This document shows positions 6,827-16,117 of a DNA stretch of 55,935 bases, one piece after another. The DNA is from Branchiibius sp. NY16-3462-2 (GTDB lineage Bacteria > Actinomycetota > Actinomycetes > Actinomycetales > Dermatophilaceae). The stretch covers positions 1 through 55,935 of the forward strand of contig NZ_LVCF01000037.1 in assembly GCF_001594145.1 (NCBI RefSeq), written 5' to 3'. Position numbers and translations under genes: made by a program. The notes under the pieces were generated by a model. That model ran no database searches. It worked only from the letters and a program-made list of their open reading frames with translations, and was not told where the DNA came from. Position 1 is the stretch's first letter, and the number at the start of each line of letters is the position of its first letter.

Positions 6827-7411
6827 TCAGTCGTCCGACAGCGTCAGCCGCAAGCCGCCGACCAGTGACGCACAGATGTTGTAGAGGAACGCCGCCAGCG
6901 TCGCGAACGCCGTGATCAGGATGATGTCGATGAACCCGATCACCACCGCCAAAGACACGACCTTGCCGAAGCCGATGTAATCCATCAGGTCGAACGTCGA
7001 ACCCTGCTTGTCCAGCGAGCGCAGCAGATCGTTCAGGTCGGAGAAGACCCCCATCCCGGCCAGCACGATCCACAGCAGGGCGACCGCGACCACGCTGGCG
7101 ATGGCGAACGCCACCGACAGCAGGAACGAAATCTTCATCACCGACCACGGGTCGACCCGCGAGACCGACAGCCGTACCCGGCGCGGCGTCGCCCGTGCGG
7201 GACGAGCCGGCGCGCCACCCTTCACCGCTGGCGGTCGACCGGACCGGGCCGCCGGCTGCCGCCCGCGCGCTGACGCAGCAGATCCCGCTGAACCCTTACG
7301 CGTGGGCGCGGCCGCGGGACGTGAACCGTTCTGCGGTGCGGCCGATCGCTGCGCGCTACCGGGCAACCGGGCTGCGGTCGCTCCAGCGTTGGGGCCGTCG
7401 GACTGGCTCAC
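6827..7411 (-). CDS. DUF3566 transmembrane protein
   Basis: A 194-residue protein. Residues 1-80 are a basic Ala/Pro/Arg-rich low-complexity tail; residues 78-194 are the DUF3566 domain, beginning VRLSVSRVDPWSVMKISFLLSVA, with two membrane helices near 92-118 and 150-185. The gene overlaps the end of gyrA by four bases (ATGA) and is translationally coupled to it. The gyrA-DUF3566 pairing is standard in actinobacteria, where the family is predicted to act at the membrane near the division or growth machinery; the exact role is unknown. Confidence 0.9.
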   Translation of the reverse strand: MSQSDGPNAGATAARLPGSAQRSAAPQNGSRPAAAPTRKGSAGSAASARGRQPAARSGRPPAVKGGAPARPARATPRRVRLSVSRVDPWSVMKISFLLSVAFAIASVVAVALLWIVLAGMGVFSDLNDLLRSLDKQGSTFDLMDYIGFGKVVSLAVVIGFIDIILITAFATLAAFLYNICASLVGGLRLTLSDD

Positions 7412-10017
7412 TCGTCGTCTCCGGATTCGTCGGTCTCGGTCTCGGCGTCGCCGGCAACATCCGGCGTCTGCTCCGACGGTACGGCATCCACCTCCGAATC
7501 CTCTGGAGCCTCAGCGGGGGAAGCGTCCTCCGGCTCCGCCTCCACGTTGCGAGCCACCGCCACGATCGCGTCACCCCGGTCCGGCGTCGCGAACTGTACG
7601 CCCTGCGTGGAGCGCCCGGTGCGGCGTACCTCATCGACGCGGGAGCGCACGATCTTGCCCTTCTCCATCACCACGAGGACCTCATCGCCCTCGTCGACGG
7701 TCAGCGCGCCCACCAGGTCGCCACCGCGCTCGGAGAAGTTCGCGACCTTGACCCCGAGCGTTGCCCGGCCCTTGGTCGGGTAGTCCGAGGCCGCCGTACG
7801 TTTGGCCAAGCCGTTCTCGAAGACCACGAAGACGTCCGGGTCCGTCCCAGCGGTAATCACACTCATCGCCAACAGATGATCCCCGTCGCGGAACTTCATG
7901 CCCGTCACGCCCGAGGTCGCCCGGCCCATCGGCCGCAACGACTCATCCGTGGCGTGGAAGCGCACCGACTGCCCCTTGCGGGAGACGAGGAGTACGTCGT
8001 CCGCGGGCCCCGCGAGCGCCGCACCGACCAGTTCGTCCCCGTCGCGCAGATTCACCGCGATGAGTCCGCCGGAGCGCGGCGAGTCGTACTCGGCCAGCCG
8101 GGTCTTCTTCACCAGGCCGTTGCGGGTGGCCAGCAGCAGGTACGGCGCCGCGTCGTAGTCCTGCAGCGTCATGACCTGGGCGATCTCCTCGCCCGGCTGG
8201 AACGCCAGCAGGTTCGCGACGTGCTGGCCCTTGGCATCACGGGCCGCCTCCGGCAGCTCGTACGCCTTGGCCCGGTAGACCCGGCCGCTGTTGGTGAAGA
8301 ACAGCAGCCACTGGTGCGTAGAGGTGATGAAGAAGTGCGACACCACGTCGTCGCCGCGCAGGGACGCGCCGCGAACTCCCTTGCCACCACGGCGTTGTGC
8401 GCGATACTCCGACACCTTCGTGCGCTTGGCGTACCCCCCGCGGGTGATCGTGACGACCACGTCCTCCTCGGGGATCAGGTCCTCCATCGACATGTCACCG
8501 TCGTAGGGCACGATCTGGCTGCGACGGTCATCGCCGTACCGCTCGACGATCTCCGCCAGTTCCTCACTGACGATGGTCCGCTGTCGCTCCGGCTTGGCCA
8601 GGATGTCCTTGTAGTCATCGATCAGCCGCTGCAACTCATCGTGCTGCTCCAGGATCCGCTGACGCTCCAACGCCGCGAGCCGCCGCAGCTGCAGGTCCAG
8701 GATCGCGCGGGCCTGGATGTCATCGACGTCCAGCAACTCCATCAACCCGACCCGGGCCTCGTCCGCACTCGGCGAGCGCCGGATCAGGGCGATGACCTCG
8801 TCCAGCATCTCCAGCGCCTTGAGGTAACCGCGCAGGATGTGGATGTCCTGCTCGGCCTTGTCCAGGCGGAACTGGGTGCGCCGCACGATCACGTCGATCT
8901 GGTGCTCGACCCAGTAGCGGATGAACGCCGACACCGGCAGGGTGCGCGGCACGCCGTCGACCAGCGCCAGCATGTTGGCGCCGAAGTTCTGCTGCAACCC
9001 GGTGTGCTTGTAGAGGTTGTTCAGCACGACCTTGGCCACGGCGTCGCGCTTGAGCACGATGACCAGGCGCTGACCGGTGCGACCGGAGGTCTCATCGCGC
9101 AGATCGGCGATGCCGGCAACCTTGCCGTCGCGCACCAACCCGGCGATCTTCTCCGCGAGCGTGTCCGGGTTGACCTGGTAGGGCAGCTCGGTGACCACCA
9201 GGCACTGCCGGCCCTGGATCTCCTCGACGTTGACCACCGCGCGCATCACGATCGAGCCGCGCCCGGTGCGGTACGCCTCCTCGATCCCCTTGCGGCCCAT
9301 GATCAGAGCGCCCGTGGGGAAGTCCGGGCCGGGGATGCGTTCGAGTACGGCGTCCAGCAGCTCCTCGCGTGAGGCACCCGGGTGGGCCAGGAGCCACTGC
9401 GCCGCGTCGGCGACCTCGCGCAGGTTGTGCGGCGGGATCTGGGTGGCCATACCGACGGCGATACCCGAAGAGCCGTTGACCAGCAGGTTCGGGAAGCGGG
9501 CCGGCAACACGGTCGGCTGCAGGGTCTTGCCGTCGTAGTTCGGCTCGAAGTCCACGGTGTTCTCGTGGATGTCGCGCACGAGTTCCATCGCCAGCGGCGC
9601 CATCCGGCACTCGGTGTACCGCGGTGCAGCAGCGCCGTCGTTGCCGGGGGAGCCGAAGTTGCCCTGACCGTCGATCAGCGGGTAGCGCATCGACCACGGC
9701 TGCACCAGACGGACCATCGCGTCGTAGATCGCGGTGTCACCGTGCGGGTGGTACTGACCCATGACCTCGCCGACCACGCGGGAGCACTTGTTGTACCCGC
9801 GGTCGGGACGGTACCCACCGTCGTACATCGCGTAGACGATCCGGCGGTGCACCGGCTTCAACCCGTCACGCACATCCGGCAGCGCCCGCGAGACGATGAC
9901 CGCCATCGCGTAGTCGATGTAGCTGCGCTGCATCTCGGTGTTGAGATCGATCTCGTCGATCCCGGTGTTCTCCGGCGGCGTGGGCTCGTCCGGTCCGCCG
10001 GTCGTGTCGTCAGTCAT
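7408..10017 (-). CDS. gyrA: DNA gyrase subunit A
   Basis: An 869-residue breakage-reunion subunit of the type II topoisomerase that introduces negative supercoils. The catalytic tyrosine is Tyr134 in AAAPRYTECRM. The quinolone region reads HPHGDTAIYD (90-99): Thr95 occupies the position of E. coli Ser83 and Asp99 that of Asp87, so the drug-contact residues are of the susceptible type. The GyrA box QRRGGKG is present before the C-terminal beta-pinwheel, and an acidic tail (ETETDESGDDE) ends the protein. It follows gyrB by 40 bases on the same strand and is followed by the overlapping DUF3566 gene. Confidence 0.98.
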   Translation of the reverse strand: MTDDTTGGPDEPTPPENTGIDEIDLNTEMQRSYIDYAMAVIVSRALPDVRDGLKPVHRRIVYAMYDGGYRPDRGYNKCSRVVGEVMGQYHPHGDTAIYDAMVRLVQPWSMRYPLIDGQGNFGSPGNDGAAAPRYTECRMAPLAMELVRDIHENTVDFEPNYDGKTLQPTVLPARFPNLLVNGSSGIAVGMATQIPPHNLREVADAAQWLLAHPGASREELLDAVLERIPGPDFPTGALIMGRKGIEEAYRTGRGSIVMRAVVNVEEIQGRQCLVVTELPYQVNPDTLAEKIAGLVRDGKVAGIADLRDETSGRTGQRLVIVLKRDAVAKVVLNNLYKHTGLQQNFGANMLALVDGVPRTLPVSAFIRYWVEHQIDVIVRRTQFRLDKAEQDIHILRGYLKALEMLDEVIALIRRSPSADEARVGLMELLDVDDIQARAILDLQLRRLAALERQRILEQHDELQRLIDDYKDILAKPERQRTIVSEELAEIVERYGDDRRSQIVPYDGDMSMEDLIPEEDVVVTITRGGYAKRTKVSEYRAQRRGGKGVRGASLRGDDVVSHFFITSTHQWLLFFTNSGRVYRAKAYELPEAARDAKGQHVANLLAFQPGEEIAQVMTLQDYDAAPYLLLATRNGLVKKTRLAEYDSPRSGGLIAVNLRDGDELVGAALAGPADDVLLVSRKGQSVRFHATDESLRPMGRATSGVTGMKFRDGDHLLAMSVITAGTDPDVFVVFENGLAKRTAASDYPTKGRATLGVKVANFSERGGDLVGALTVDEGDEVLVVMEKGKIVRSRVDEVRRTGRSTQGVQFATPDRGDAIVAVARNVEAEPEDASPAEAPEDSEVDAVPSEQTPDVAGDAETETDESGDDE

Positions 10018-10057
10018 GAATCCCTCTGTGTATCAAGCAATTTCGGTGGCGACGGAA

Positions 10058-12148
10058 CTAAATATCCAGAAAGCGCACGTCTTTCGCGTTCCTCTGGATG
10101 AATCCCCTTCGGGACTCGACGTCCTCACCCATCAGCACCGCGAAGATCTCGTCGGCAGCGGCCGCGTCGTCCATCGTCACCTGCAGCAACGTGCGGGTGT
10201 CAGGGTCCATCGTGGTCTCCCACAACTCCTCGTAGTTCATCTCGCCCAGACCCTTGTACCGCTGGATCGGCGAGTCCTTCGGCAGCCGCCAACCCTTGCT
10301 CTGGCCCAGCTCGACCAGGCCGTCGCGCTCCTTGTCGGAGAAGGCGAACTCGTGCTCGTGGTTGGACCACTTGATCCGGTACAGCGGCGGCTGCGCCAGG
10401 TAGACGTAGCCGTGCTCGATCAGCGGCCGCATGAAGCGGAAGAGCAGCGTCAGCAGCAACGTGCGGATGTGCATACCGTCGACGTCGGCATCGGCCATCA
10501 GCACGATCTTGTGATAGCGCGCCTTCTCGATGTCGAAGTCCTCACCGATACCGGTGCCGAAGCCGGAGATCAGCGCCTGGACCTCGTTATTGGCCAGGAC
10601 CTTGTCCATCCGGGCCTTCTCGACGTTCAGGATCTTGCCGCGGATCGGCAGGATGGCCTGGTTGAACGGGTTGCGACCCTGCGTCGCCGACCCGCCCGCC
10701 GAGTCACCCTCGACGATGAAGACCTCACTGATGGTCGGGTCCTTGGACTGGCAGTCGCGCAGTTTGCCGGGCAGCCCGCCGCCCTCCAGCAGTCCCTTGC
10801 GTCGCGCCGTCTCGCGCGCCTTACGGGCCGCCATCCGGGCTGAGGCGGCCGAGACCGCCTTGGAGACGATCGCCCGTCCGTCCCGGGGGTTGCTGGCCAG
10901 CCAGTGTTCGAGGTTGTCCCGTACGGCGCCCTGCACGAAACCCTTGACCTCTGAGTTTCCGAGTTTGGTCTTGGTCTGACCTTCGAACTGCGGTTCGCCC
11001 AGCTTCACGGAGATGACGGCGGTCAGACCCTCCCGGATGTCGTCACCGGTGAGGTTGTCGTCCTTCTCCTTGAGCAACTTGTTGTCCCGCGCGAACTTGT
11101 TGATCAGCGAGGTCATCGCGGCCCGGAAGCCTTCTTCGTGGGTGCCGCCCTCGTGCGTGTTCACCGTGTTGGCGTAGGTGTGCACCGACTCGGAGTAGGC
11201 GGTCGTCCACTGCATCGCGATCTCGACCGACAGCAGCCGCTGCGTGTCCTCAGCCTCGAAGGCGATGACACTGTCGTGCACGGGGTCGTTGCGCTTGGAG
11301 GAGTTGAGGTACTTCACGTAGTCCAACAGACCCTCGTCGTACCGGTAGGTCACCGTCTTGGGGGATGCCTCCTCGACCGTGGTGCCCTCGGCGGCCGCTT
11401 CCTCGACCGCGGCCTCGTCGACCTCCTGCTCCCGCTCATCGGTGAGGGTGATCGTCAGACCCTTGTTCAGGAACGCCGTCTGCTGGAAGCGGGCCCGGAT
11501 CGTGTCGAAGTCGTACTCGACCGACTCGAAGATGTTCGGGTCGGCCCACCAGGTGATCGTCGTACCCGTCTGGTCCTGCGGTCCCAGGTCACCAACAACC
11601 GACAACGGCGCCTTGGGCACCCCGTGCTCGAACTCGATGAAGAAGCGCTTGCCCAGTTGGCGCACCTCGGCGGTCATCCGGGTGGATAGCGCGTTCACCA
11701 CGGACGAGCCCACCCCGTGCAGACCACCGGAGACCTTGTAACCGCCGCCACCGAACTTGCCGCCGGCGTGCAACTGGGTCAACACGACCTCGACGGTCGA
11801 GACGCCCTCGGTCGGGTGGATGCCGGTGGGGATACCGCGGCCGTCGTCGATGACGCGGACGCCGCCGTCGGCCAACAGGGTCACGTCGATCGTGGTCGCG
11901 AAGCCGGCCAGTCGCTCGTCGACCGCGTTGTCCACGATCTCCCAGATCAGGTGGTGCAGACCGCGCGGACCGGTGGAGCCGATGTACATACCCGGTCGTT
12001 TGCGGACCGCTTCCAGACCTTCCAGGACCTGGATCGCGCTGGCGTCGTACACCGCATCGGTCGAGGTGTCCGGGCTGCGCAGGGACTCCTGGTTTTCCCG
12101 CTGGGGTGCCTGCTCGTCGTCGGGCTGGGGGTTGGTCGCGTCGGCCAC
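10058..12148 (-). CDS. gyrB: DNA gyrase subunit B
   Basis: I choose GTG 12148 (VADATNPQPDDEQ), which has AGGAG upstream; this gives 696 residues, the normal actinobacterial length. The GHKL ATPase domain shows EIVDNAVDE, DDGRGIPTG and GGLHGVGSSVVNALS. An acidic insertion of about 25 residues (DEAAVEEAAAEGTTVEE) lies in the transducer region. The TOPRIM domain carries FIVEGDSAGGSA and LMADADVDGMHIRTL, with the metal-binding acids. The enzyme pairs with GyrA, encoded just downstream, as A2B2. Unlike the common dnaA-dnaN-recF-DUF721-gyrB run, an extra membrane-protein gene lies between it and DUF721. Confidence 0.97.
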   Translation of the reverse strand: MADATNPQPDDEQAPQRENQESLRSPDTSTDAVYDASAIQVLEGLEAVRKRPGMYIGSTGPRGLHHLIWEIVDNAVDERLAGFATTIDVTLLADGGVRVIDDGRGIPTGIHPTEGVSTVEVVLTQLHAGGKFGGGGYKVSGGLHGVGSSVVNALSTRMTAEVRQLGKRFFIEFEHGVPKAPLSVVGDLGPQDQTGTTITWWADPNIFESVEYDFDTIRARFQQTAFLNKGLTITLTDEREQEVDEAAVEEAAAEGTTVEEASPKTVTYRYDEGLLDYVKYLNSSKRNDPVHDSVIAFEAEDTQRLLSVEIAMQWTTAYSESVHTYANTVNTHEGGTHEEGFRAAMTSLINKFARDNKLLKEKDDNLTGDDIREGLTAVISVKLGEPQFEGQTKTKLGNSEVKGFVQGAVRDNLEHWLASNPRDGRAIVSKAVSAASARMAARKARETARRKGLLEGGGLPGKLRDCQSKDPTISEVFIVEGDSAGGSATQGRNPFNQAILPIRGKILNVEKARMDKVLANNEVQALISGFGTGIGEDFDIEKARYHKIVLMADADVDGMHIRTLLLTLLFRFMRPLIEHGYVYLAQPPLYRIKWSNHEHEFAFSDKERDGLVELGQSKGWRLPKDSPIQRYKGLGEMNYEELWETTMDPDTRTLLQVTMDDAAAADEIFAVLMGEDVESRRGFIQRNAKDVRFLDI

Positions 12149-12310
12149 TAGCTGGTTGCTCCTGTTCCACGGATCGCCCGGCCGACGGGCCCAGCGCAGG
12201 CGCACACTCGTGGCGGGTACCGATGATCGGAGGTACGCCGCGGGCTGCTTCACCGCTGTCTGACGGACGGGCAGCGCCCCCACCGAAATGAGCGCGCTGT
12301 TCGCCTATCA

Positions 12311-12316
12311 GTCTAC
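12311..12316 (-). promoter_or_regulatory. Candidate gyrB -10 element
   Basis: TAGACT on the minus strand lies 163 bases before the gyrB GTG in the 284-base gap between gyrB and the upstream gene. A matching -35 is poor, so the call is tentative. A long leader would leave room for regulation. Confidence 0.35.
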
Positions 12317-12432
12317 CGTGCGCCGCGGCAGAACCGGCCCTCAGACCCGCTTAATCCCCAGCCAGACCGCCAAATCAGTTGCCGAGTGACTCCCCGTACG
12401 TCGATAGGGGCCTCACGGGCTCTGCGGCGCGA

Positions 12433-13374
12433 TCACGGGACGAGCACATACACCTCGGCGCCGGAGTCGGTCGTGCAGGTGACCAGGTCGGTCCGCGCAC
12501 AGTTCAACGTGTAGTCCTGCCCGGTCGCCGGCGAGTGCGCCGTGACCTGGAACTGGGTCTGCCCCTGGCTGATCGGACCGGCCGCGGCGGCCGCCACATT
12601 GGTGGCGAAACCGCAGGAAGCGCGGGCATTGCCACCGACGGTCGGCGCGCAGACCTTCGCGCCCGCGGGGAACGTGCCGGCGGCAGTGCTGGTCTCCGAC
12701 GTCGACGTGGATGAGGTCGTCGAGGAGGACTCCGAGGACGTGCTGGAACTTTCGCTCGACGTCGAGGTGGAGGTCGGCGACGGCTGCGCCGAAGTCTGGG
12801 TGGGCGTCGGGCTCGTCGGGGTCGCCGTCGGCAGCACCGAATTGGTGACCGCGGGGGTACTGCGGTTGTCCCGACTGGCCCACAGATAGCCACCCACCGC
12901 ACCAACGATCGCCAGCGAGGCCATGATCACCGCGACCGGCCACCAGATCGAGCGCACCGGATCCTCCGGACCTGCTTCGTACCGACCCTGTTCATAGGCC
13001 GCCTGCTCGTAGGGGTCCCGCTCGGCGTACTGCTGCCCGCCGCGGTACTGCTGGTCCCCGCCGTACTGCTGCGGGGCGTAGTGCTGGGGGGCGTACTGCT
13101 GCGTCGGGTACGGCTGCGCCGGCAGCGCCCTGGTCGGTTGGGCATCAGCTTCCTGGCCCTGACCGTAGGCCGGGTCGATGTAGATCTTCGGCTTCTGCAC
13201 CGGCAGGTCGTGCGGAGCGACCCCCGGGGGTACCCCGACCGTGGGGTCCTCCGAGCGGTCGGGACCGCTGGCTGCAGGGCCGGCCTGGCCGGGCAACCGG
13301 ACCGGCCGCGTCGGGTCGGACTCGTTCGGGATGGGCCGGGTCTGCTCCGGGTCGTTCGGTTCGTTCGGGGTCAC
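12433..13374 (-). CDS. Single-pass membrane protein with Ser/Thr-rich linker
   Basis: GTG 13374 with AAGGAG upstream gives 313 residues. The order is: a disordered Pro/Gln/Tyr-rich cytoplasmic tail (1-140, with AQPYPTQQYAPQHYAPQQYG), one membrane helix (about 143-165, WWPVAVIMASLAIVGAVGGYLW), an extracytoplasmic Ser/Thr linker (180-235), and a C-terminal globular region (236-313) with four cysteines (CAPTVG, ASCGF, LNCART, VTCTT) that could form two disulfides. The layout is like mycobacterial MmpS-like or Rv0007-like exported domains, but I cannot name a family. It stands between gyrB and DUF721 and probably has its own role at the cell envelope. Confidence 0.75.
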   Translation of the reverse strand: MTPNEPNDPEQTRPIPNESDPTRPVRLPGQAGPAASGPDRSEDPTVGVPPGVAPHDLPVQKPKIYIDPAYGQGQEADAQPTRALPAQPYPTQQYAPQHYAPQQYGGDQQYRGGQQYAERDPYEQAAYEQGRYEAGPEDPVRSIWWPVAVIMASLAIVGAVGGYLWASRDNRSTPAVTNSVLPTATPTSPTPTQTSAQPSPTSTSTSSESSSTSSESSSTTSSTSTSETSTAAGTFPAGAKVCAPTVGGNARASCGFATNVAAAAAGPISQGQTQFQVTAHSPATGQDYTLNCARTDLVTCTTDSGAEVYVLVP

Positions 13375-13448
13375 GCAGGAACACTCCTTGGTACGACGAA
13401 CGCCCCAGGGTAGCGACCCCGCCTGGGTCGTGGCGGTTGCCGGGGCGC

Positions 13449-13970
13449 TCAGCCGTAGGTGTCCCGAGGTCCGCGACCGCCGGTGATCCCGCGGTATCCG
13501 TGCTTCCACGATGGTGCCCCCGGGCCGACGATCCGCAGTTCGCGCACCACGTCCGGGCCCACCTTCTGCTCGATCGCACCGAGCAGGGTGGAGCTCAGGA
13601 GCCGCAACTGCGTCGCCCAGGCCGTCGACTCCGCGCGCACGGTCAGCACCGAGTCCTCGAACGTGGTCGGGATGCAGTGCGTGGCCACTTCCGCCCCGAC
13701 GATGTCGGCCCAGCGACTGAAAACTGCCCCGGCCTGTACGTCGACCTGCCAGGCCCGCTCCTCGATCAACTTCTCGATGCCTGCCCCGAGCGGTTGTGGC
13801 TCCAGCGAGTCGCGCCGCGGCGCGACTCCGGGCTGGGTGCTCGAGGGTCGGGGACGTACACCGGGCCGCAGACCCCGCTCACGGGCGGCTCGGCGTACCT
13901 GGTTCAGCGCCTCCCGGGCCGCCTCCAGAGGGTCGGGTTCCTCACGGGCAGAGTCGTTTTCGTCGCTCAC
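13449..13970 (-). CDS. DUF721 (DciA-like) protein
   Basis: GTG 13970 overlaps the recF stop by four bases (GTGA), fixing the start; the protein has 173 residues. After an acidic, basic-patched N-terminus, residues 80-160 form the DUF721 core: IEKLIEERAWQVDVQAGAVFSRWADIVGAEVATHC, then SVLTVRAESTAWATQLRLL and the closing helix LLGAIEQKVGPDVVRELRIVGP. DUF721 proteins include DciA, which loads replicative helicase in bacteria that lack DnaC. Its place between recF and the gyr genes near oriC fits a replication role; that DciA function applies here is inference from the family. Confidence 0.88.
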   Translation of the reverse strand: MSDENDSAREEPDPLEAAREALNQVRRAARERGLRPGVRPRPSSTQPGVAPRRDSLEPQPLGAGIEKLIEERAWQVDVQAGAVFSRWADIVGAEVATHCIPTTFEDSVLTVRAESTAWATQLRLLSSTLLGAIEQKVGPDVVRELRIVGPGAPSWKHGYRGITGGRGPRDTYG

Positions 13971-15130
13971 CGGGGCGTCTCCTGCGGCACGGTGATCGCG
14001 CTGACCGCCGCCCGGGTCACCTCGAACCGGGGACCGACCAGGCTCGCCGGGATGTCGGCCGGCACGGCCGCGGTCACCAGCACCTGCTCGCAATCCTCGA
14101 TCAACGCGGCCAGGCGCTCGCGGCGGCCGGTGTCCAACTCGGCGAACACGTCGTCCAGCACCAGGACCGGGTCGGTGCCCAGGTCGTGGCGCAGCAACTG
14201 GTAAGCCGCCAGGCGCAGCGCCAGGGCGAACGACCAGGACTCGCCGTGGCTGGCGTAGCCCTTGGCCGGCAGGTCGCCCAGTTCGAGTTCGACGTCGTCG
14301 CGGTGCGGTCCGACCAGCGTCAGTCCGCGCTCGACCTCCGCCTGGGCGACCTGTGCGAACCGCTCGTGGGTGGCCTCGGTCAACTCCTGCACCTCGGGCA
14401 CCTGCCCTGCCGCGATCCGTTGCGCCACCTCGGGATCCAGACTGCTGCGGTACGTCGCGTGCGCACCTCCCGCGCCCGCGCTCACCTGCTCGTACGCCTG
14501 GGCCACGTGCGGCGCCAGATCACGCAGCAACCGCAGTCGCGCATAGAGCAGATGGGCACCGGCGGTGGCCAGATGGTCGTTCCACGCCGGCAGCGATGCC
14601 AGCACACCGGCCCGGTCCGCAGAGTTCCGCGCCGTTTTCAGCAACGCGTTGCGCTGTTTGAGGATCTTGTCGTAGTCGCTGCGCGCCGCCGACCAGCGCG
14701 GTTGCCGCGCCACCAGCAGGTCGTCCAGGAACCGGCGGCGCTGCTCCGGGTCACCCTTGACCAGCGCAAGGTCCTCGGGAGCGAACAGCACGGTTCGCAA
14801 CGTGCCGAGCGTTTCCCGCGGCCGGGTGGGGTGCCCGCCCAGCCGGGCGCGGTTAGCCCGGCCCGGGTTGATCTCGAGTTCGACCTGTTGGGTGCGGCCG
14901 TCGCGGACCACTGCAGTGGAGATGATGGCTTGTTCGCAGCCCGCCCGGATCAGGGGCCCGTCAGTGGCCACCCGATGTGAACCCAGCGACGCGACGTACC
15001 CGATGGCCTCGACCAGGTTGGTCTTGCCCTGCCCGTTCAGTCCCACGAACAGGCTCGGCCCGGGCCGCAGCGGCAGGTCCACGCGGTCGTAGGAGCGGAA
15101 GTCCGTCAGCACCAGATGGGCGACGTACAT
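13967..15130 (-). CDS. recF: DNA replication/repair protein RecF
   Basis: A 387-residue SMC-like ATPase that loads RecA at gaps. It opens with MYVAHLVLTDFRSYDRVDLPL and the Walker A motif GLNGQGKTNLVEAIGY (34-45), has the ABC signature region in the last third, and the Walker B motif LVLDDVFAELDTGRRERL. Length and motifs are normal. It lies 28 bases after gnd and overlaps the DUF721 gene. The ribosome site is weak, consistent with coupling to upstream genes. Confidence 0.97.
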   Translation of the reverse strand: MYVAHLVLTDFRSYDRVDLPLRPGPSLFVGLNGQGKTNLVEAIGYVASLGSHRVATDGPLIRAGCEQAIISTAVVRDGRTQQVELEINPGRANRARLGGHPTRPRETLGTLRTVLFAPEDLALVKGDPEQRRRFLDDLLVARQPRWSAARSDYDKILKQRNALLKTARNSADRAGVLASLPAWNDHLATAGAHLLYARLRLLRDLAPHVAQAYEQVSAGAGGAHATYRSSLDPEVAQRIAAGQVPEVQELTEATHERFAQVAQAEVERGLTLVGPHRDDVELELGDLPAKGYASHGESWSFALALRLAAYQLLRHDLGTDPVLVLDDVFAELDTGRRERLAALIEDCEQVLVTAAVPADIPASLVGPRFEVTRAAVSAITVPQETPR

Positions 15131-15158
15131 CAGGACTCAGCGCACCCCGCGCACCGGT

Positions 15159-16070
15159 TCAGTGGTCGGTGACGATGGGCTTCTCGCCCTTCTTCGTCAC
15201 TTCGTGGCCACCGAATTCGTTGCGCAGCGCGGCGACAGCCTTCATCGCCGGGGAGGCGGTGCCCTGGCGGGAGAAGAACCGCTGGTAGAGCGCGCAGGAG
15301 ATGACCGGCATCGGCACGCCGTACTCTACGGCTTCCTGCACGGTCCACCGGCCCTCGCCGGAGTCATTGACGAAGCCCTCGATGCCCTCCAACGTGGCGT
15401 CCTTGGCCAGCGCGTCGGCCATCAGTTCCTGCAACCAGGAACGCACCACGGTGCCGCGGGTCCACGCTTTGAACGCCGCCGGGACGTCCTTGACGATCTC
15501 CTTGGCCTCGAGCAACTCGTAGCCCTCGGCGTAGGCCTGCATCATGCCGTACTCGATGCCGTTGTGAACCATCTTCACGTAGTGACCGGCGCCCACATCC
15601 CCGGCGTGTACGAAGCCCTCGTCGCGCGGACCCTCAGGACGCAGTGCGTCGAAGATCGGCAGCACACGGGCGATGTTCTCATCGGACCCACCGGCCATCA
15701 GGCCGTAGCCCTCGGTCTTGCCCCAGACACCGCCGGAGACACCGCAGTCGACGAATTCGATGCCCTTCTTGCCGAGTGCCTCGGCGTGGATGGCGTCGTC
15801 GGTGAACTTGCTGTTGCCGCCGTCGACGACCAGGTCGCCCTTGTCCAGCAGGCCGCCGAGCTCGTCGATCAGACTCTGGGTGATCCGGCCGGCCGGCACC
15901 ATCAGCCACACCACGCGCGGCGGGGTGAGCGCCTTCACCAAGTCCTCGACCGTGGCCACGTCGCTCACCTGGGGGTTCGTGTCGTACCCGACGACCTCGT
16001 GACCAGCCGCGACGATCCGGTCGCGCATGAAACCGCCCATTTTGCCCAGGCCGATAAGTCCGATCTGCAT
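15159..16070 (-). CDS. gnd: 6-phosphogluconate dehydrogenase, decarboxylating (short form)
   Basis: A 303-residue enzyme of the short 6PGDH class that oxidises 6-phosphogluconate to ribulose 5-phosphate in the pentose phosphate pathway. The Rossmann motif GLIGLGKMGGFM is at the N-terminus; the substrate-binding VDGGNSKFTDDAIHA, DCGVSGGVWG and catalytic-lysine segment VGAGHYVKMVHNGIEYGMMQ are all present. AAGGAG precedes the ATG. Its insertion between dnaN and recF is common in actinobacteria and is probably positional rather than functional. Confidence 0.96.
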   Translation of the reverse strand: MQIGLIGLGKMGGFMRDRIVAAGHEVVGYDTNPQVSDVATVEDLVKALTPPRVVWLMVPAGRITQSLIDELGGLLDKGDLVVDGGNSKFTDDAIHAEALGKKGIEFVDCGVSGGVWGKTEGYGLMAGGSDENIARVLPIFDALRPEGPRDEGFVHAGDVGAGHYVKMVHNGIEYGMMQAYAEGYELLEAKEIVKDVPAAFKAWTRGTVVRSWLQELMADALAKDATLEGIEGFVNDSGEGRWTVQEAVEYGVPMPVISCALYQRFFSRQGTASPAMKAVAALRNEFGGHEVTKKGEKPIVTDH

Positions 16071-16117
16071 GACGCTCCTTGGATTCAGCGTTGGTCGTTC
16101 AGGATGTACTGAAGGGA

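Noticed and set aside
7195..9372. A 725-codon open frame on the plus strand opposite gyrA
   Set aside because: It is the antisense frame of gyrA, which is certain by motif and length; the predicted protein is Arg/His/Asp-rich without any family signal. High GC produces such shadows.
12504..12905. Arg/Pro-rich minus-strand frame inside the Ser/Thr-rich membrane protein gene
   Set aside because: A frame-shifted reading of the Ser/Thr repeat region; it has no start signal.
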